From an uncultured Dorea sp. (lineage in GTDB: Bacteria > Bacillota > Clostridia > Lachnospirales > Lachnospiraceae), in NCBI GenBank assembly GCA_910589275.1, contig CAJUTH010000019.1, positions 1 through 62,391 of the forward strand: a stretch of DNA of 62,391 nucleotides, written 5' to 3'. Positions 8,934 to 16,811 of the stretch are shown piece after piece. Position 1 is the stretch's first letter. Each line of letters begins with the position of its first letter. A model generated the notes under the pieces. The model saw only the letters and a list, made by a program, of their open reading frames with translations, did no database searches and was not told the DNA's origin. Made by a program: the position numbers and the translations under genes.

Positions 8934-9382
8934 AGAAATTCTACTTTGCATTGGACACGGTGCTTCGATACAAGGAGCAGGTGCTTGACGGCTTGAAAGC
9001 GGAGCACGCAAGGATACTGGCAAAGGTCAGAGATTGCGAGCGCGCGATAGAAGAGCTGGAACGGCGCCATCAAAGTTGTACCGAGGAACTGCGGCAGAAT
9101 AAGATGGATGGAATAACTGTCAGGGAAATTCATACATATGAAAATTATCTGGAATCCCTTGGACTTCAGATCCGCCAGAAAAAAGAATATCTGGAACAGC
9201 TTAGGAAGAAGGAAGAAGCCAAGAGGAATGAAGTAGTGGAAGCCAAAAAGGAGACTTCATCGATTGATAAGCTGAAAGAAAAGAAGTTAGAGGCCTATAA
9301 TAAGGAGGTCCAGAAAGAGGATGAGCAATTTATCGAGGAGTATGTAGCCACCAAGAGGGCTATGGCGAGACTTAGCGGGTAA
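8930..9382 (+). CDS. fliJ: Flagellar export chaperone FliJ
   Basis: A 150-residue, almost wholly helical, charged protein, as expected for FliJ, the coiled-coil stalk that sits inside the FliI ring. The N-terminus FYFALDTVLRYKEQ is the recognisable family motif. It starts with GTG at 8930, overlapping the fliI stop by four bases. A small hairpin (CTGC-ATTT-GCAG) lies in the gap before fliK, too weak for a terminator. Confidence 0.9.
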   Translation: MKKFYFALDTVLRYKEQVLDGLKAEHARILAKVRDCERAIEELERRHQSCTEELRQNKMDGITVREIHTYENYLESLGLQIRQKKEYLEQLRKKEEAKRNEVVEAKKETSSIDKLKEKKLEAYNKEVQKEDEQFIEEYVATKRAMARLSG

Positions 9383-9436
9383 TCCTGCATTTGCAGATTA
9401 CTATAGATATTTAAAAAGAGAAAGGAGGAGATTGCA

Positions 9437-10546
9437 ATGGACAAAATCAGCGTAAAGATGTCAGACATCAATTTACGCGGGACAGACAGCGTGAAGTCTT
9501 CGGGGCAGGTCAGGGAAACCTCTGACGATTTCAAGAAGCTTCTTCAGGGTCAGAATGACAACAGCAGTAAGGACGTATCGAAAGATACGAAGACAGATAA
9601 GACTGAGCCGGCAAAAGAGCAGAAGAATGAAGAGCCTGTAAAGACGGATGATGTGAAAGAAGAGGCAGGAAAAGAAGAACAGGTCCAGAACAACGGACTG
9701 CTTGCGGCCTACCAGATGGCGCAGAATTTCCGGCCGGAGGTAATTCAGGCGGAGCCTGAGATAGTTGTCGAGGAAGCATTGCCGGAGGATATCCAGCTAT
9801 TGCCCGAAGCAGAGGCGGTTCCGGATATGACGGTACAGACTGCAGAGGTACAGATTGCCGAGACGGTTCAGGTACAGCAGGCACAGCCGGAAAAGGCAGT
9901 GGAAGAGGCGAAGCCGCAGGCGGAACATCCTGTACAGGAGATCCATACAGAGAAGGAACCGGAGCCGGCCCCGGTACGGCAGGATGCCGAAACATCCGGA
10001 GAGAAGAAGGATATGTCGCAGCATGATGATCATTTGGCTGGGCAGGCGGTAGAGGTGCAGAATCTGGAAGCGTCTGTAAAACCTGCGGTACAGGAGATGA
10101 AACTGCAGGAACCGGTAAGAATGCAGGTGCCGCAGCCGGAGGAGCTGCCGGAGAAATTGACCGATCAGCTTATAGCGAAGATTTCTGAGGGGATTCAGGA
10201 ATTCGAGATACATATCGAGCCCGTAAACCTTGGAAAGATTGCAGTAAAGATTCTTTATCAGGAGGGTCAGGCAACGGTGTCTATTATGTGTTCCGAGAAG
10301 AAGGCGCTTGATATCTTGGGACGCAATGCAGGCGAAATCGGCCAGATCATTGACAAAAATCTGGGCGGAACAACTACAATCGTTGTGGATAAGCAGGAGA
10401 ATGATTACCTGAATCAGACCAGGGATGAGAATCAGAAGAATGATCAGAATGAAGGACAGAAGCAGCCGGAAGATGGGAAGAAGGAGAAGAATCCAGAAGA
10501 TGCACAGGACTTTCTCCAGAAACTGAGACTCGGTTTGACTGTATAG
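9437..10546 (+). CDS. fliK: Flagellar hook-length control protein FliK
   Basis: A 369-residue FliK, the exported ruler that ends hook growth by switching FlhB specificity. The first 230 residues are low complexity (glutamate, proline, glutamine, alanine), as usual for the ruler part. The conserved C-terminal Flg_hook domain lies at about 235-320, with FEIHIEPVNLGKIAVKI (family L-x-P-x-x-L-G-x-V) and a G-Q-A-T-V-S-I strand. A charged Q/N/E tail follows. It has AAAGGAGGAG before the ATG and sits between fliJ and flgD as in Bacillus. Confidence 0.92.
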   Translation: MDKISVKMSDINLRGTDSVKSSGQVRETSDDFKKLLQGQNDNSSKDVSKDTKTDKTEPAKEQKNEEPVKTDDVKEEAGKEEQVQNNGLLAAYQMAQNFRPEVIQAEPEIVVEEALPEDIQLLPEAEAVPDMTVQTAEVQIAETVQVQQAQPEKAVEEAKPQAEHPVQEIHTEKEPEPAPVRQDAETSGEKKDMSQHDDHLAGQAVEVQNLEASVKPAVQEMKLQEPVRMQVPQPEELPEKLTDQLIAKISEGIQEFEIHIEPVNLGKIAVKILYQEGQATVSIMCSEKKALDILGRNAGEIGQIIDKNLGGTTTIVVDKQENDYLNQTRDENQKNDQNEGQKQPEDGKKEKNPEDAQDFLQKLRLGLTV

Positions 10547-10584
10547 CATCCGCAAAGAAATGAAGAAAGAAGGAGAATAACAAG

Positions 10585-11100
10585 ATGGCAGTAGAATCAA
10601 CGACATTGATGAGCGATGCGGCCAAGTATATTTACGATTCCACAAAGGCGTCGCAGGCATCCTCGACATCCAGTAATACATTAACTACGGATGATTACTG
10701 GAAGCTTATGGCAGCGCAGCTTCAGTATCAGGATATGACGAATCCTATGGATAACAGCGAAATGATGAACCAGATGACACAGATGTCTTCCATGAGCACC
10801 ATGGAGAAGTTGTCCGAAGCGGTCGCAAATTTTTCAACCGTGACAAATAATCTGTCAACAGTAACCTTAACAAGCTATTCCACAGGACTTCTTGGAAAGG
10901 AAGTAACGGTTGCGGTTCCGGATCCGAACGGCGAGAAGGATGAGGACGGCAAGACGAAGCTTACTTATACAAAGGGCACAGTGACAGGCGTTGACCTTAC
11001 AGGGGCAACCTCCGTATACGTAGACGGCAGAAAGTATGAACTGTCACAAGTAATGTCTGTAGGAGATGTTCCGGAGACGACGGAAACGAAAAAGTCATAA
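10585..11100 (+). CDS. flgD: Flagellar hook assembly (capping) protein FlgD
   Basis: A 171-residue hook-scaffold protein. The FlgD N-terminal signature DDYWKLMAAQLQYQDMTNPM is at about residues 33-52, followed by the methionine-rich helix (SEMMNQMTQMSSMSTMEKL). The C-terminal half is a short beta domain (GLLGKEVTVAV) without the extra FNIII/TUDOR length of proteobacterial FlgD, which fits Firmicutes versions. It lies between fliK and the TIGR02530-type gene. Confidence 0.94.
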   Translation: MAVESTTLMSDAAKYIYDSTKASQASSTSSNTLTTDDYWKLMAAQLQYQDMTNPMDNSEMMNQMTQMSSMSTMEKLSEAVANFSTVTNNLSTVTLTSYSTGLLGKEVTVAVPDPNGEKDEDGKTKLTYTKGTVTGVDLTGATSVYVDGRKYELSQVMSVGDVPETTETKKS

Positions 11101-11142
11101 AGTGGGCAGTGAGGGCGTAGAGTTAAAGGCGGTGAATCATTG

Positions 11143-11532
11143 ATGAACAATGTGAATCAGATTACGAATGCCGGCACACTTAAGCTGCAGCATGCGCAGT
11201 CAGCGCTGCAGACAAGAGCAAATACTGGTAGTCAAGTACAATTTGCGGAGATTCTGCAAAATCAAACGAATAAAGCGCAGTCCGTCCAGTTTTCCAAGCA
11301 TGCGGCACAGAGAGTGCAGCAGAGGGGGATTGAGATGACAGACAGCCTTCTCGCCAACCTGAACCAGGCGGTGAAGAAAGCGCAGGCGAAGGGTGCGAAG
11401 GACGTAGTTGTCATCGGCGAGAGCGGGGCCTTTATTGTAAATGTTCCTAACAATATCGTAGTAACGACGATGTCGGGAGCGGAGATGAAAGAAAATATTT
11501 TTACAAACATTGACAGTGCTGTCTTAATGTAA
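11143..11532 (+). CDS. Flagellar operon protein, TIGR02530 type
   Basis: A 129-residue small protein found between flgD and flgE in many Firmicutes flagellar operons. The recognisable block is QFSKHAAQRVQQRGIEM followed by a short beta domain (DVVVIGESGAFIVNV). Its role is not established; position and the repeated helix suggest a hook-assembly or export partner. An upstream TTG at 11140 is in frame, but ATG 11143 has the better distance to AGGCGGTG, so it is taken as the start. Confidence 0.85.
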   Translation: MNNVNQITNAGTLKLQHAQSALQTRANTGSQVQFAEILQNQTNKAQSVQFSKHAAQRVQQRGIEMTDSLLANLNQAVKKAQAKGAKDVVVIGESGAFIVNVPNNIVVTTMSGAEMKENIFTNIDSAVLM

Positions 11533-11620
11533 GCCGGACCATTTATGGAGGTTTGGGCATCTGTGCGATTCACAGACGCCGATAGACAGCGGATGAAACA
11601 AAGAAAGGAAGTAATGAGAA

Positions 11621-12910
11621 ATGGTCAGATCAATGGTTGCAGCAGTCGCAGGACTGAAGACCCATCAGTCAAAGATGGATGTAATTGGTAATAATATTGC
11701 AAACGTAAATACATGGGGATTTAAATCATACAGCTTCAACTTCCAGGATTCCATGTATGCAAATTCAATCAATGGTTCGGGAGGAAGCGTGATGGCGGGG
11801 GCAGCCGGCGGACGTAACGCGTCTCAGGTTGGTTACGGTTCTACCCTTTCTTCTATCACGAATGAATTTGGAACAGGTGCTCCGTCGCCATCCTCCAATC
11901 CTCTGGATTGTATGATTGACGGTACCGGATTTTTCTTGGTAGGTAATATGGTAAACGGAAGCTTTACAAATGTAGCGGATTCCGGCTTGTTCCTGTCAAG
12001 GGTCGGTATCTTCCGTGTGGATAACAACGGATATTTGGTAGACGACCAGAGAAGTTACGTATATGGATATGCATTGGTAGACGGAACGGGAATTCCAGAG
12101 ACGCCGGCTACAAAAGCAGAGTATAAGGCGGATCAGACACAGGTAACAGTTGCGCCGGCTACAGCGCCTGCAACTGGGTTTGTAGTTACAATAGGAGGCG
12201 TTTCTTTTTCGAGTCAGTCGACAGAATTTGACGACCAGATTAACGATTGGATCGCATCTGCGGTTACCGCGGGAAATCCGAATGCCAATCCAGCCATTCC
12301 GGCGGGTCCGCTTAATGGATATACCGTTGAACCAAGTTATCCGCAAGAAGACGGGAACGGCACAGGGGGAACGGTTAATATTTTGATAACAAGGAATGAA
12401 AAAGGCCCGGATCCGAATCCTGCTACAGTGACAGGTATTTTTGCCGGTGCAGTTGTGACGGATGGAAAAGCGCATGTAGCAGGAAGCCCGGCTCAGTATG
12501 CAAATGAATTATCTGCAATCCGTATTCCGACAGACCCAAACACTGGAAGGCAGTATGAGATCCAGAGCTATAAGATCAACGAAGACGGAACCATCATAGG
12601 AATAGATAAGCAGAACCGTTCTATCGCAATCGGCCAGCTTGCCCTTGTTACGGTAGAGAATCCCAACGGTTTAGAGAAGACCAATGGTTATTACTATACG
12701 CCGGGCGCCAATGCCGGGGATGTAGAGGCTGATAAGCCGAACGGAGGCCCGTCTGGTAAGATTAAGGGCGGATATTTGGAGATGGCGAACGTAGACCTTG
12801 CAAATGAATTCTCTAGTATGATTACAACCCAGAGGGGGTTCCAAGCTAATTCCAAGATTATTACGGTAACAGACGAGATGCTGGCGGAATTAGTCAATAT
12901 GAAGAGATAA
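11621..12910 (+). CDS. flgE: Flagellar hook protein FlgE
   Basis: A 429-residue hook subunit. The N-terminal rod/hook motif is present (DVIGNNIANVNTWGFKS at about residues 20-36), and the C-terminal family helix NVDLANEFSSMITTQRGFQA is about 25 residues from the end. The middle is a long beta-rich, surface-exposed domain with proline/alanine-rich loops (about 150-290) that looks variable. Its place after flgD and before flbD-motA supports FlgE rather than FlgF/G, which are encoded at 24.3-25.8 kb. Confidence 0.93.
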   Translation: MVRSMVAAVAGLKTHQSKMDVIGNNIANVNTWGFKSYSFNFQDSMYANSINGSGGSVMAGAAGGRNASQVGYGSTLSSITNEFGTGAPSPSSNPLDCMIDGTGFFLVGNMVNGSFTNVADSGLFLSRVGIFRVDNNGYLVDDQRSYVYGYALVDGTGIPETPATKAEYKADQTQVTVAPATAPATGFVVTIGGVSFSSQSTEFDDQINDWIASAVTAGNPNANPAIPAGPLNGYTVEPSYPQEDGNGTGGTVNILITRNEKGPDPNPATVTGIFAGAVVTDGKAHVAGSPAQYANELSAIRIPTDPNTGRQYEIQSYKINEDGTIIGIDKQNRSIAIGQLALVTVENPNGLEKTNGYYYTPGANAGDVEADKPNGGPSGKIKGGYLEMANVDLANEFSSMITTQRGFQANSKIITVTDEMLAELVNMKR

Positions 12911-13002
12911 TGCTGATCGGTAAACAATAGATGTTATTTCCGGCATACCGGGATATTCAGGTAATATCCCGGATATGCTTGAAAAATGCGAGGATGTGTA
13001 TT

Positions 13003-13200
13003 ATGATAATGCTGACAAAGCTGAACAACCAGCAGGTCTTGTTGAATTCCGCGCAGATAGAGGCTGTGGAATTTATTCCAGAATCTAAAATTGTACTGAT
13101 GAATGGGAAATTTTACCTTGTGAAGGAGAGTGCGGAAGAGATAGTAGAGAAAATAATTGAGTACAATGGAAGAATTCATTGTTACCATACAGATAGATAG
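13003..13200 (+). CDS. flbD: FlbD-family flagellar protein
   Basis: A 65-residue protein of the small FlbD family usually found between flgE and motA. Typical features are the start MIMLTKLN, the strand IEAVEFIPESKIVLMNGK and a C-terminal helix. The function is not well known. The open frame extends to 12931, but ATG 13003 is chosen because AGGATG lies 7 bases upstream and the family always begins with this motif. It is about 90 bp after flgE and 26 bp before motA. Confidence 0.88.
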   Translation: MIMLTKLNNQQVLLNSAQIEAVEFIPESKIVLMNGKFYLVKESAEEIVEKIIEYNGRIHCYHTDR

Positions 13201-13226
13201 AGAAAGATTAAGGCGGTGAAGATAAC

Positions 13227-14057
13227 GTGGATATTACTAGTATTTTAGGGTTTGTCGTAGGTATGGTGCTGATTATATTCGTCGGTATTACCCCTGCCAA
13301 GCTCGGTAACTTCTGGGATGCGGAATCGGTTGCAATCGTTTTGGGCGGCGCCATGGCGGCGGTAATTATGAGTTATCCGCTCTCAATGTTAAAAACGATA
13401 CCAAGTCATTTTAAAATGCTTCTCCAAGGGAATAAGTATAATATCCCAGAGCTTGTAAATACACTGGAGGAGATGGCGCAGCTTGCAAGGAAAAATGGTT
13501 TGCTTGCATTGGAAGAGAAGGCGAACGAGCTTGACGACCCATTTTTTAAGCAGGGAATTATGCTGATTGTGGATGCGACCGAACCGGAAGAGGTACGGGC
13601 CCTGATGGAGAACGACTTGGATGCGATGGCGGCAAGGCATGAAGAAGGAATCGGCCTTTATAATAAAGCATCGGCATTCTCTCCGGCGTTTGGTATGATT
13701 GGTACGCTGGTAGGTCTGGTAAATATGTTAAAGGGTATGAATCTGGACGGCGACGGGGCGTCCGATATCGGGCCTGCGATGGCGACGGCGTTGATTACTA
13801 CGTTCTACGGCTGTATGCTGGCGAATCTGTTGTTTTCACCAATTGCGAATAAGCTTGGCGTGAGAAATGATGAAGAGATGTTGTACAAACAAATTATGAT
13901 TGAAGGTATCCTTGCAATCCAGGCGGGAGATAATCCGAAGTTCCTGAAGGAAAAGCTTGTTACATATATCTCCCAGAAACGGCGTGCGAAAGCCCTTGAC
14001 CCGGATGCTGTTCCTGAAAAGGGAAAGAAGGGTAAAAAAGGAAAAGACGAGGAGTAG
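13227..14057 (+). CDS. motA: Flagellar stator protein MotA
   Basis: A 276-residue stator subunit with four membrane segments (about residues 4-22, 30-50, 150-170 and 182-205). The conserved cytoplasmic/membrane motif FSPAFGMIGTLVGLVNML carries the functional proline. The large cytoplasmic loop between segments 2 and 3 touches FliG. A lysine/glycine-rich tail ends the protein. The start is GTG 13227 behind AAGGCGGTGAAG. It forms a pair with motB, 9 bp downstream. Confidence 0.95.
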   Translation: MDITSILGFVVGMVLIIFVGITPAKLGNFWDAESVAIVLGGAMAAVIMSYPLSMLKTIPSHFKMLLQGNKYNIPELVNTLEEMAQLARKNGLLALEEKANELDDPFFKQGIMLIVDATEPEEVRALMENDLDAMAARHEEGIGLYNKASAFSPAFGMIGTLVGLVNMLKGMNLDGDGASDIGPAMATALITTFYGCMLANLLFSPIANKLGVRNDEEMLYKQIMIEGILAIQAGDNPKFLKEKLVTYISQKRRAKALDPDAVPEKGKKGKKGKDEE

Positions 14058-14066
14058 GAGGGCGCT

Positions 14067-14825
14067 ATGAAAAGAAAAAAGAAGGAAGGCGGCGGCGCCA
14101 ATTGGATGGACACCTATGGCGACTTAGTAACGCTGCTGTTATGTTTCTTCGTACTCCTATATTCGATATCAACCATTGACCAGGCGAAGTGGATACAAAT
14201 TGTTAAGAGTTTTAACCCGGATGCAAAGGAAGTTTCGCAGATTGCGCAAAATCCTGATATTGATGCAAATGACGAAGTGCCCGGGGGAGTCGATACCGAC
14301 CAGGTGGATATGGATGAGTTCGACGAGTTGTATGAGAGCTTGAAAAAGGCGGTTGAGGAAGCCGGGCTTGATGGAGAAGTAGAATTGTTCAAGGGAGACG
14401 GCTATACATTTATTACCTTCCGGGATAATGTGTTCTTTGACGGGGACAGTTCTATTATCAAGGAAGGCGGAGAGACTATTCTGGCACAGTTCTCTTCTAT
14501 TATTGCAGGAGTCAGCGACTCTGTAAAAGAGATCCAAGTGCTGGGCCATACTACACAGGCAGATCCAAACGCGCCAAACGAACCGACGGGGGACCGGGTT
14601 CTTTCGGCTGAACGCGCGGCGAGGGTAGCGGCGTATATCCAGCAGCGGATTAATGTGGCGCCGGCGAATATCTCTGCAATCGGCTATGGGCAGCACCGTC
14701 CCATCGCGCCGTTTGATACGGAAGAAAACCGGGCAAAGAACCGCAGGGTTGAGCTGTTGATTACGAAGTCAGATTCCGTAGAGCAGAGCCTTGAACAATA
14801 TTACGAAGAAATGGGCCGGCAATAA
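14067..14825 (+). CDS. motB: Flagellar stator protein MotB
   Basis: A 252-residue stator subunit with a short basic N-terminus, a single membrane helix carrying the ion-binding aspartate D19 (WMDTYGDLVTLLLCFFVLL), a plug/linker region and a C-terminal OmpA-like peptidoglycan-binding domain (FFDGDSSIIKEGG through GHT..GDRVLSAERAARV to ENRAKNRRVELLI). Whether protons or sodium ions drive it cannot be told. It follows motA by 9 bp. FliM starts 24 bp downstream, leaving no room for fliL. Confidence 0.95.
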   Translation: MKRKKKEGGGANWMDTYGDLVTLLLCFFVLLYSISTIDQAKWIQIVKSFNPDAKEVSQIAQNPDIDANDEVPGGVDTDQVDMDEFDELYESLKKAVEEAGLDGEVELFKGDGYTFITFRDNVFFDGDSSIIKEGGETILAQFSSIIAGVSDSVKEIQVLGHTTQADPNAPNEPTGDRVLSAERAARVAAYIQQRINVAPANISAIGYGQHRPIAPFDTEENRAKNRRVELLITKSDSVEQSLEQYYEEMGRQ

Positions 14826-14848
14826 TGAGATGAAAGTAGGAAGTTAGA

Positions 14849-15868
14849 ATGGCAGATGTATTATCACAAAGTCAGATAGACGCGCTGCTGAATTCGATGC
14901 AGAACGGTGACGGCGACAGTGCACCGGAAAAACCGAAGCAGGTCGAAAAAAATCATAAAAAGTATGATTTCTACAGCCCGAAGAAGTATACGAAAGATAA
15001 GCTGAAGATGCTTAGAAGCATCTATGATAACTATTCGAGGGTGGCAGCCTCGCAAATTAACGGATTGTTTAGAGTGGCAAGCGAAGTAGAGGTTGTAGAT
15101 GTAGAAGAGCAGAGGTATTATGAGTTTAGTAATGCGTTGAATGAGACGGACGTTATTACGCTCGTAAATGTAGGTTTGCAGGATCATTCCACAAATCCGC
15201 CTATGGTATTCCATATTGCTCCGTCCCTGATGGGGGCGATGATAGACCGGATGCTGGGCGGAACAGGGACGGATATGACGGTTGACCTATCCTATACCTA
15301 TACGGATATTGAATTGGATTTATATGGGAAGATTATCCGTTACCTAGTAGCGATTACAAGGGACGTATGGGCGAACTATACAGAACTTGAAGTAGAGTTT
15401 AGCGGCGTGGAAGAGAATCCAAGCATGTTCCAGGGGATCAGCGTAGATGAAACGGTTGTGATCGTTATGCTTAGGATCCAGATGGGCGATATCGACGGGG
15501 CTATGAATATTTGTATCCCTGGGACGCTTCTGAGCGGTATTTTTGAGATTATTGATAAAACCAAGCATCTGGCTAATAAGGGCGCGAACGCACTTCGGAA
15601 TAATAGAGACGATATTATGGAGAATATCAGAGAGTCAAAGATGAATGTGATGGCACAGCTTGGCACGGCGCAGCTTAGCCTTGACGACGTATATAACCTG
15701 CATGTGGGCGACGTCATTGACCTGAATAAGCCGCAAAATTCATTGATCTCGCTGTTCATAGAAGGCCAGCCGTGGTTTAACGGCCAGCTTGGGGTACATA
15801 ATAAGAATGTCGCAGTGAAGATAGAGAATCGTATACTGGAAGCGAAGAGCGAAGATATAGCAGTATAA
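14849..15868 (+). CDS. fliM: Flagellar motor switch protein FliM
   Basis: A 339-residue C-ring protein. The N-terminal CheY-P-binding peptide LSQSQIDALLNSM is intact at residues 5-17. The CheC-like middle domain follows (about 45-235), without the phosphatase motif, and a C-terminal SpoA domain ends the protein (about 250-335, with GDVIDLNK and LGVHNKNVAVKI). It lies between motB and cheY. Confidence 0.96.
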   Translation: MADVLSQSQIDALLNSMQNGDGDSAPEKPKQVEKNHKKYDFYSPKKYTKDKLKMLRSIYDNYSRVAASQINGLFRVASEVEVVDVEEQRYYEFSNALNETDVITLVNVGLQDHSTNPPMVFHIAPSLMGAMIDRMLGGTGTDMTVDLSYTYTDIELDLYGKIIRYLVAITRDVWANYTELEVEFSGVEENPSMFQGISVDETVVIVMLRIQMGDIDGAMNICIPGTLLSGIFEIIDKTKHLANKGANALRNNRDDIMENIRESKMNVMAQLGTAQLSLDDVYNLHVGDVIDLNKPQNSLISLFIEGQPWFNGQLGVHNKNVAVKIENRILEAKSEDIAV

Positions 15869-15872
15869 TTAC

Positions 15873-15913
15873 CAGATAAATCTTTTGAATTATCTGAGTA
15901 TATAAATTATAAT
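15873..15913 (+). promoter_or_regulatory. Internal sigma-A promoter with inverted repeat ahead of cheY-flgC-fliY
   Basis: TTGAAT (15885-15890) and TATAAT (15908-15913) are separated by exactly 17 bp. A 7-bp inverted repeat, CAGATAA (15873-15879) and TTATCTG (15890-15896), straddles the -35 box and could be an operator or a weak hairpin. This gives cheY, flgC and the following genes a possible second transcription start inside the cluster. Confidence 0.6.
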
Positions 15914-15946
15914 TACAATGAGTAGAAAAAAAGAGAGGTAAAAAAA

Positions 15947-16306
15947 ATGGCAAAAATTATGTTAGTAGATGATGCGGCATTTATGAGAATGATGTTAAAG
16001 ACTACTTTAACACAGGCGGGATATACTGATCTTGTTGAAGCGGAGGATGGCGCAAAAGCCGTTGATTTGTATGCCGCTGAGAAGCCGGATCTTGTATTTA
16101 TGGATATTACAATGCCGAATAAAGATGGTCTGGAGACCTTGAAAGAGATTAAGGGCATGGATCCGGGAGCGACAATCGTTATGTGTTCTGCTATGGGACA
16201 GGAAACAATGGTTATGGATTCCATTAAATCCGGGGCAAAGGATTTTATTGTTAAGCCTTTTAAGCCGGAACGTATTCTGTCTACTGTTAAGAAGATCCTG
16301 GGATAA
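15947..16306 (+). CDS. cheY: Chemotaxis response regulator CheY
   Basis: A 119-residue single receiver domain. The acidic pocket is D8-D9, the phosphorylation site is D53 (FMDITMPNKDG) and the conserved lysine is K103 (IVKPFKPE). Phosphorylated by CheA, it docks on the FliM N-terminus and reverses or biases rotation. The start ATG has AGAGAGGT upstream. It lies between fliM and the displaced flgC, behind its own likely promoter. Confidence 0.95.
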   Translation: MAKIMLVDDAAFMRMMLKTTLTQAGYTDLVEAEDGAKAVDLYAAEKPDLVFMDITMPNKDGLETLKEIKGMDPGATIVMCSAMGQETMVMDSIKSGAKDFIVKPFKPERILSTVKKILG

Positions 16307-16324
16307 TTTGAAGGGGGAGCGAGT

Positions 16325-16771
16325 ATGTCTTTTTTGAGTTCATTTGACATCAGCGCGTCGGGTCTGACGGCTGAGAGGCAAAGGTTGGATATTGCAGCCG
16401 AGAATCTTTCTAATACGAATACAACCAGAACGGAAAGCGGCGGTCCCTACCGGAGAAAGATGGTAGTTCTGCAGGAAGTACCTTCTACCTCATTCCGCAC
16501 GAAATTCAACAGCCTTTTGAATAGAAGCGCATCTGCTGCGAAGGGCGGGGTAAAAGTGACAGAAATCATAGAAGACCAGAGGGATTTAAATCCTGTATAT
16601 GATCCGGACCATCCGGATGCGGATGAGAACGGCTATGTCATGATGCCGAATGTCGACCCGGTTAAGGAGACAATAGACGGCATGTCCGCAACCAGGTCTT
16701 ATGAGGCGAATATTACAGCTTTCAACGCAATTAAACTGATGGCGCAGAAGGCATTGGAAATTGGAAAATAA
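16325..16771 (+). CDS. flgC: Flagellar basal-body rod protein FlgC
   Basis: A 148-residue proximal rod protein. It has the N-terminal motif LDIAAENLSNTNTTRT (about residues 20-35), a hydrophilic middle, GYVMMPNVDPVKE and the C-terminal helix SYEANITAFNAIKLM, all typical of FlgC. It has AGGGGGAGCGAG before ATG 16325. It is far from flgB, about 12.5 kb downstream, inserted between cheY and fliY; the usual neighbour position between flgB and fliE is empty. Confidence 0.93.
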   Translation: MSFLSSFDISASGLTAERQRLDIAAENLSNTNTTRTESGGPYRRKMVVLQEVPSTSFRTKFNSLLNRSASAAKGGVKVTEIIEDQRDLNPVYDPDHPDADENGYVMMPNVDPVKETIDGMSATRSYEANITAFNAIKLMAQKALEIGK

Positions 16772-16811
16772 AAACGGCGGATAAGTTCCCCGGAAAGAGA
16801 GAAGGGTTAGT

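Noticed and set aside
9797..10681. 294-codon minus-strand open frame over fliK/flgD
   Set aside because: Leucine/arginine-rich composition typical of the reverse of a Gln/Glu/Pro-rich gene; fliK and flgD are clear on the other strand.
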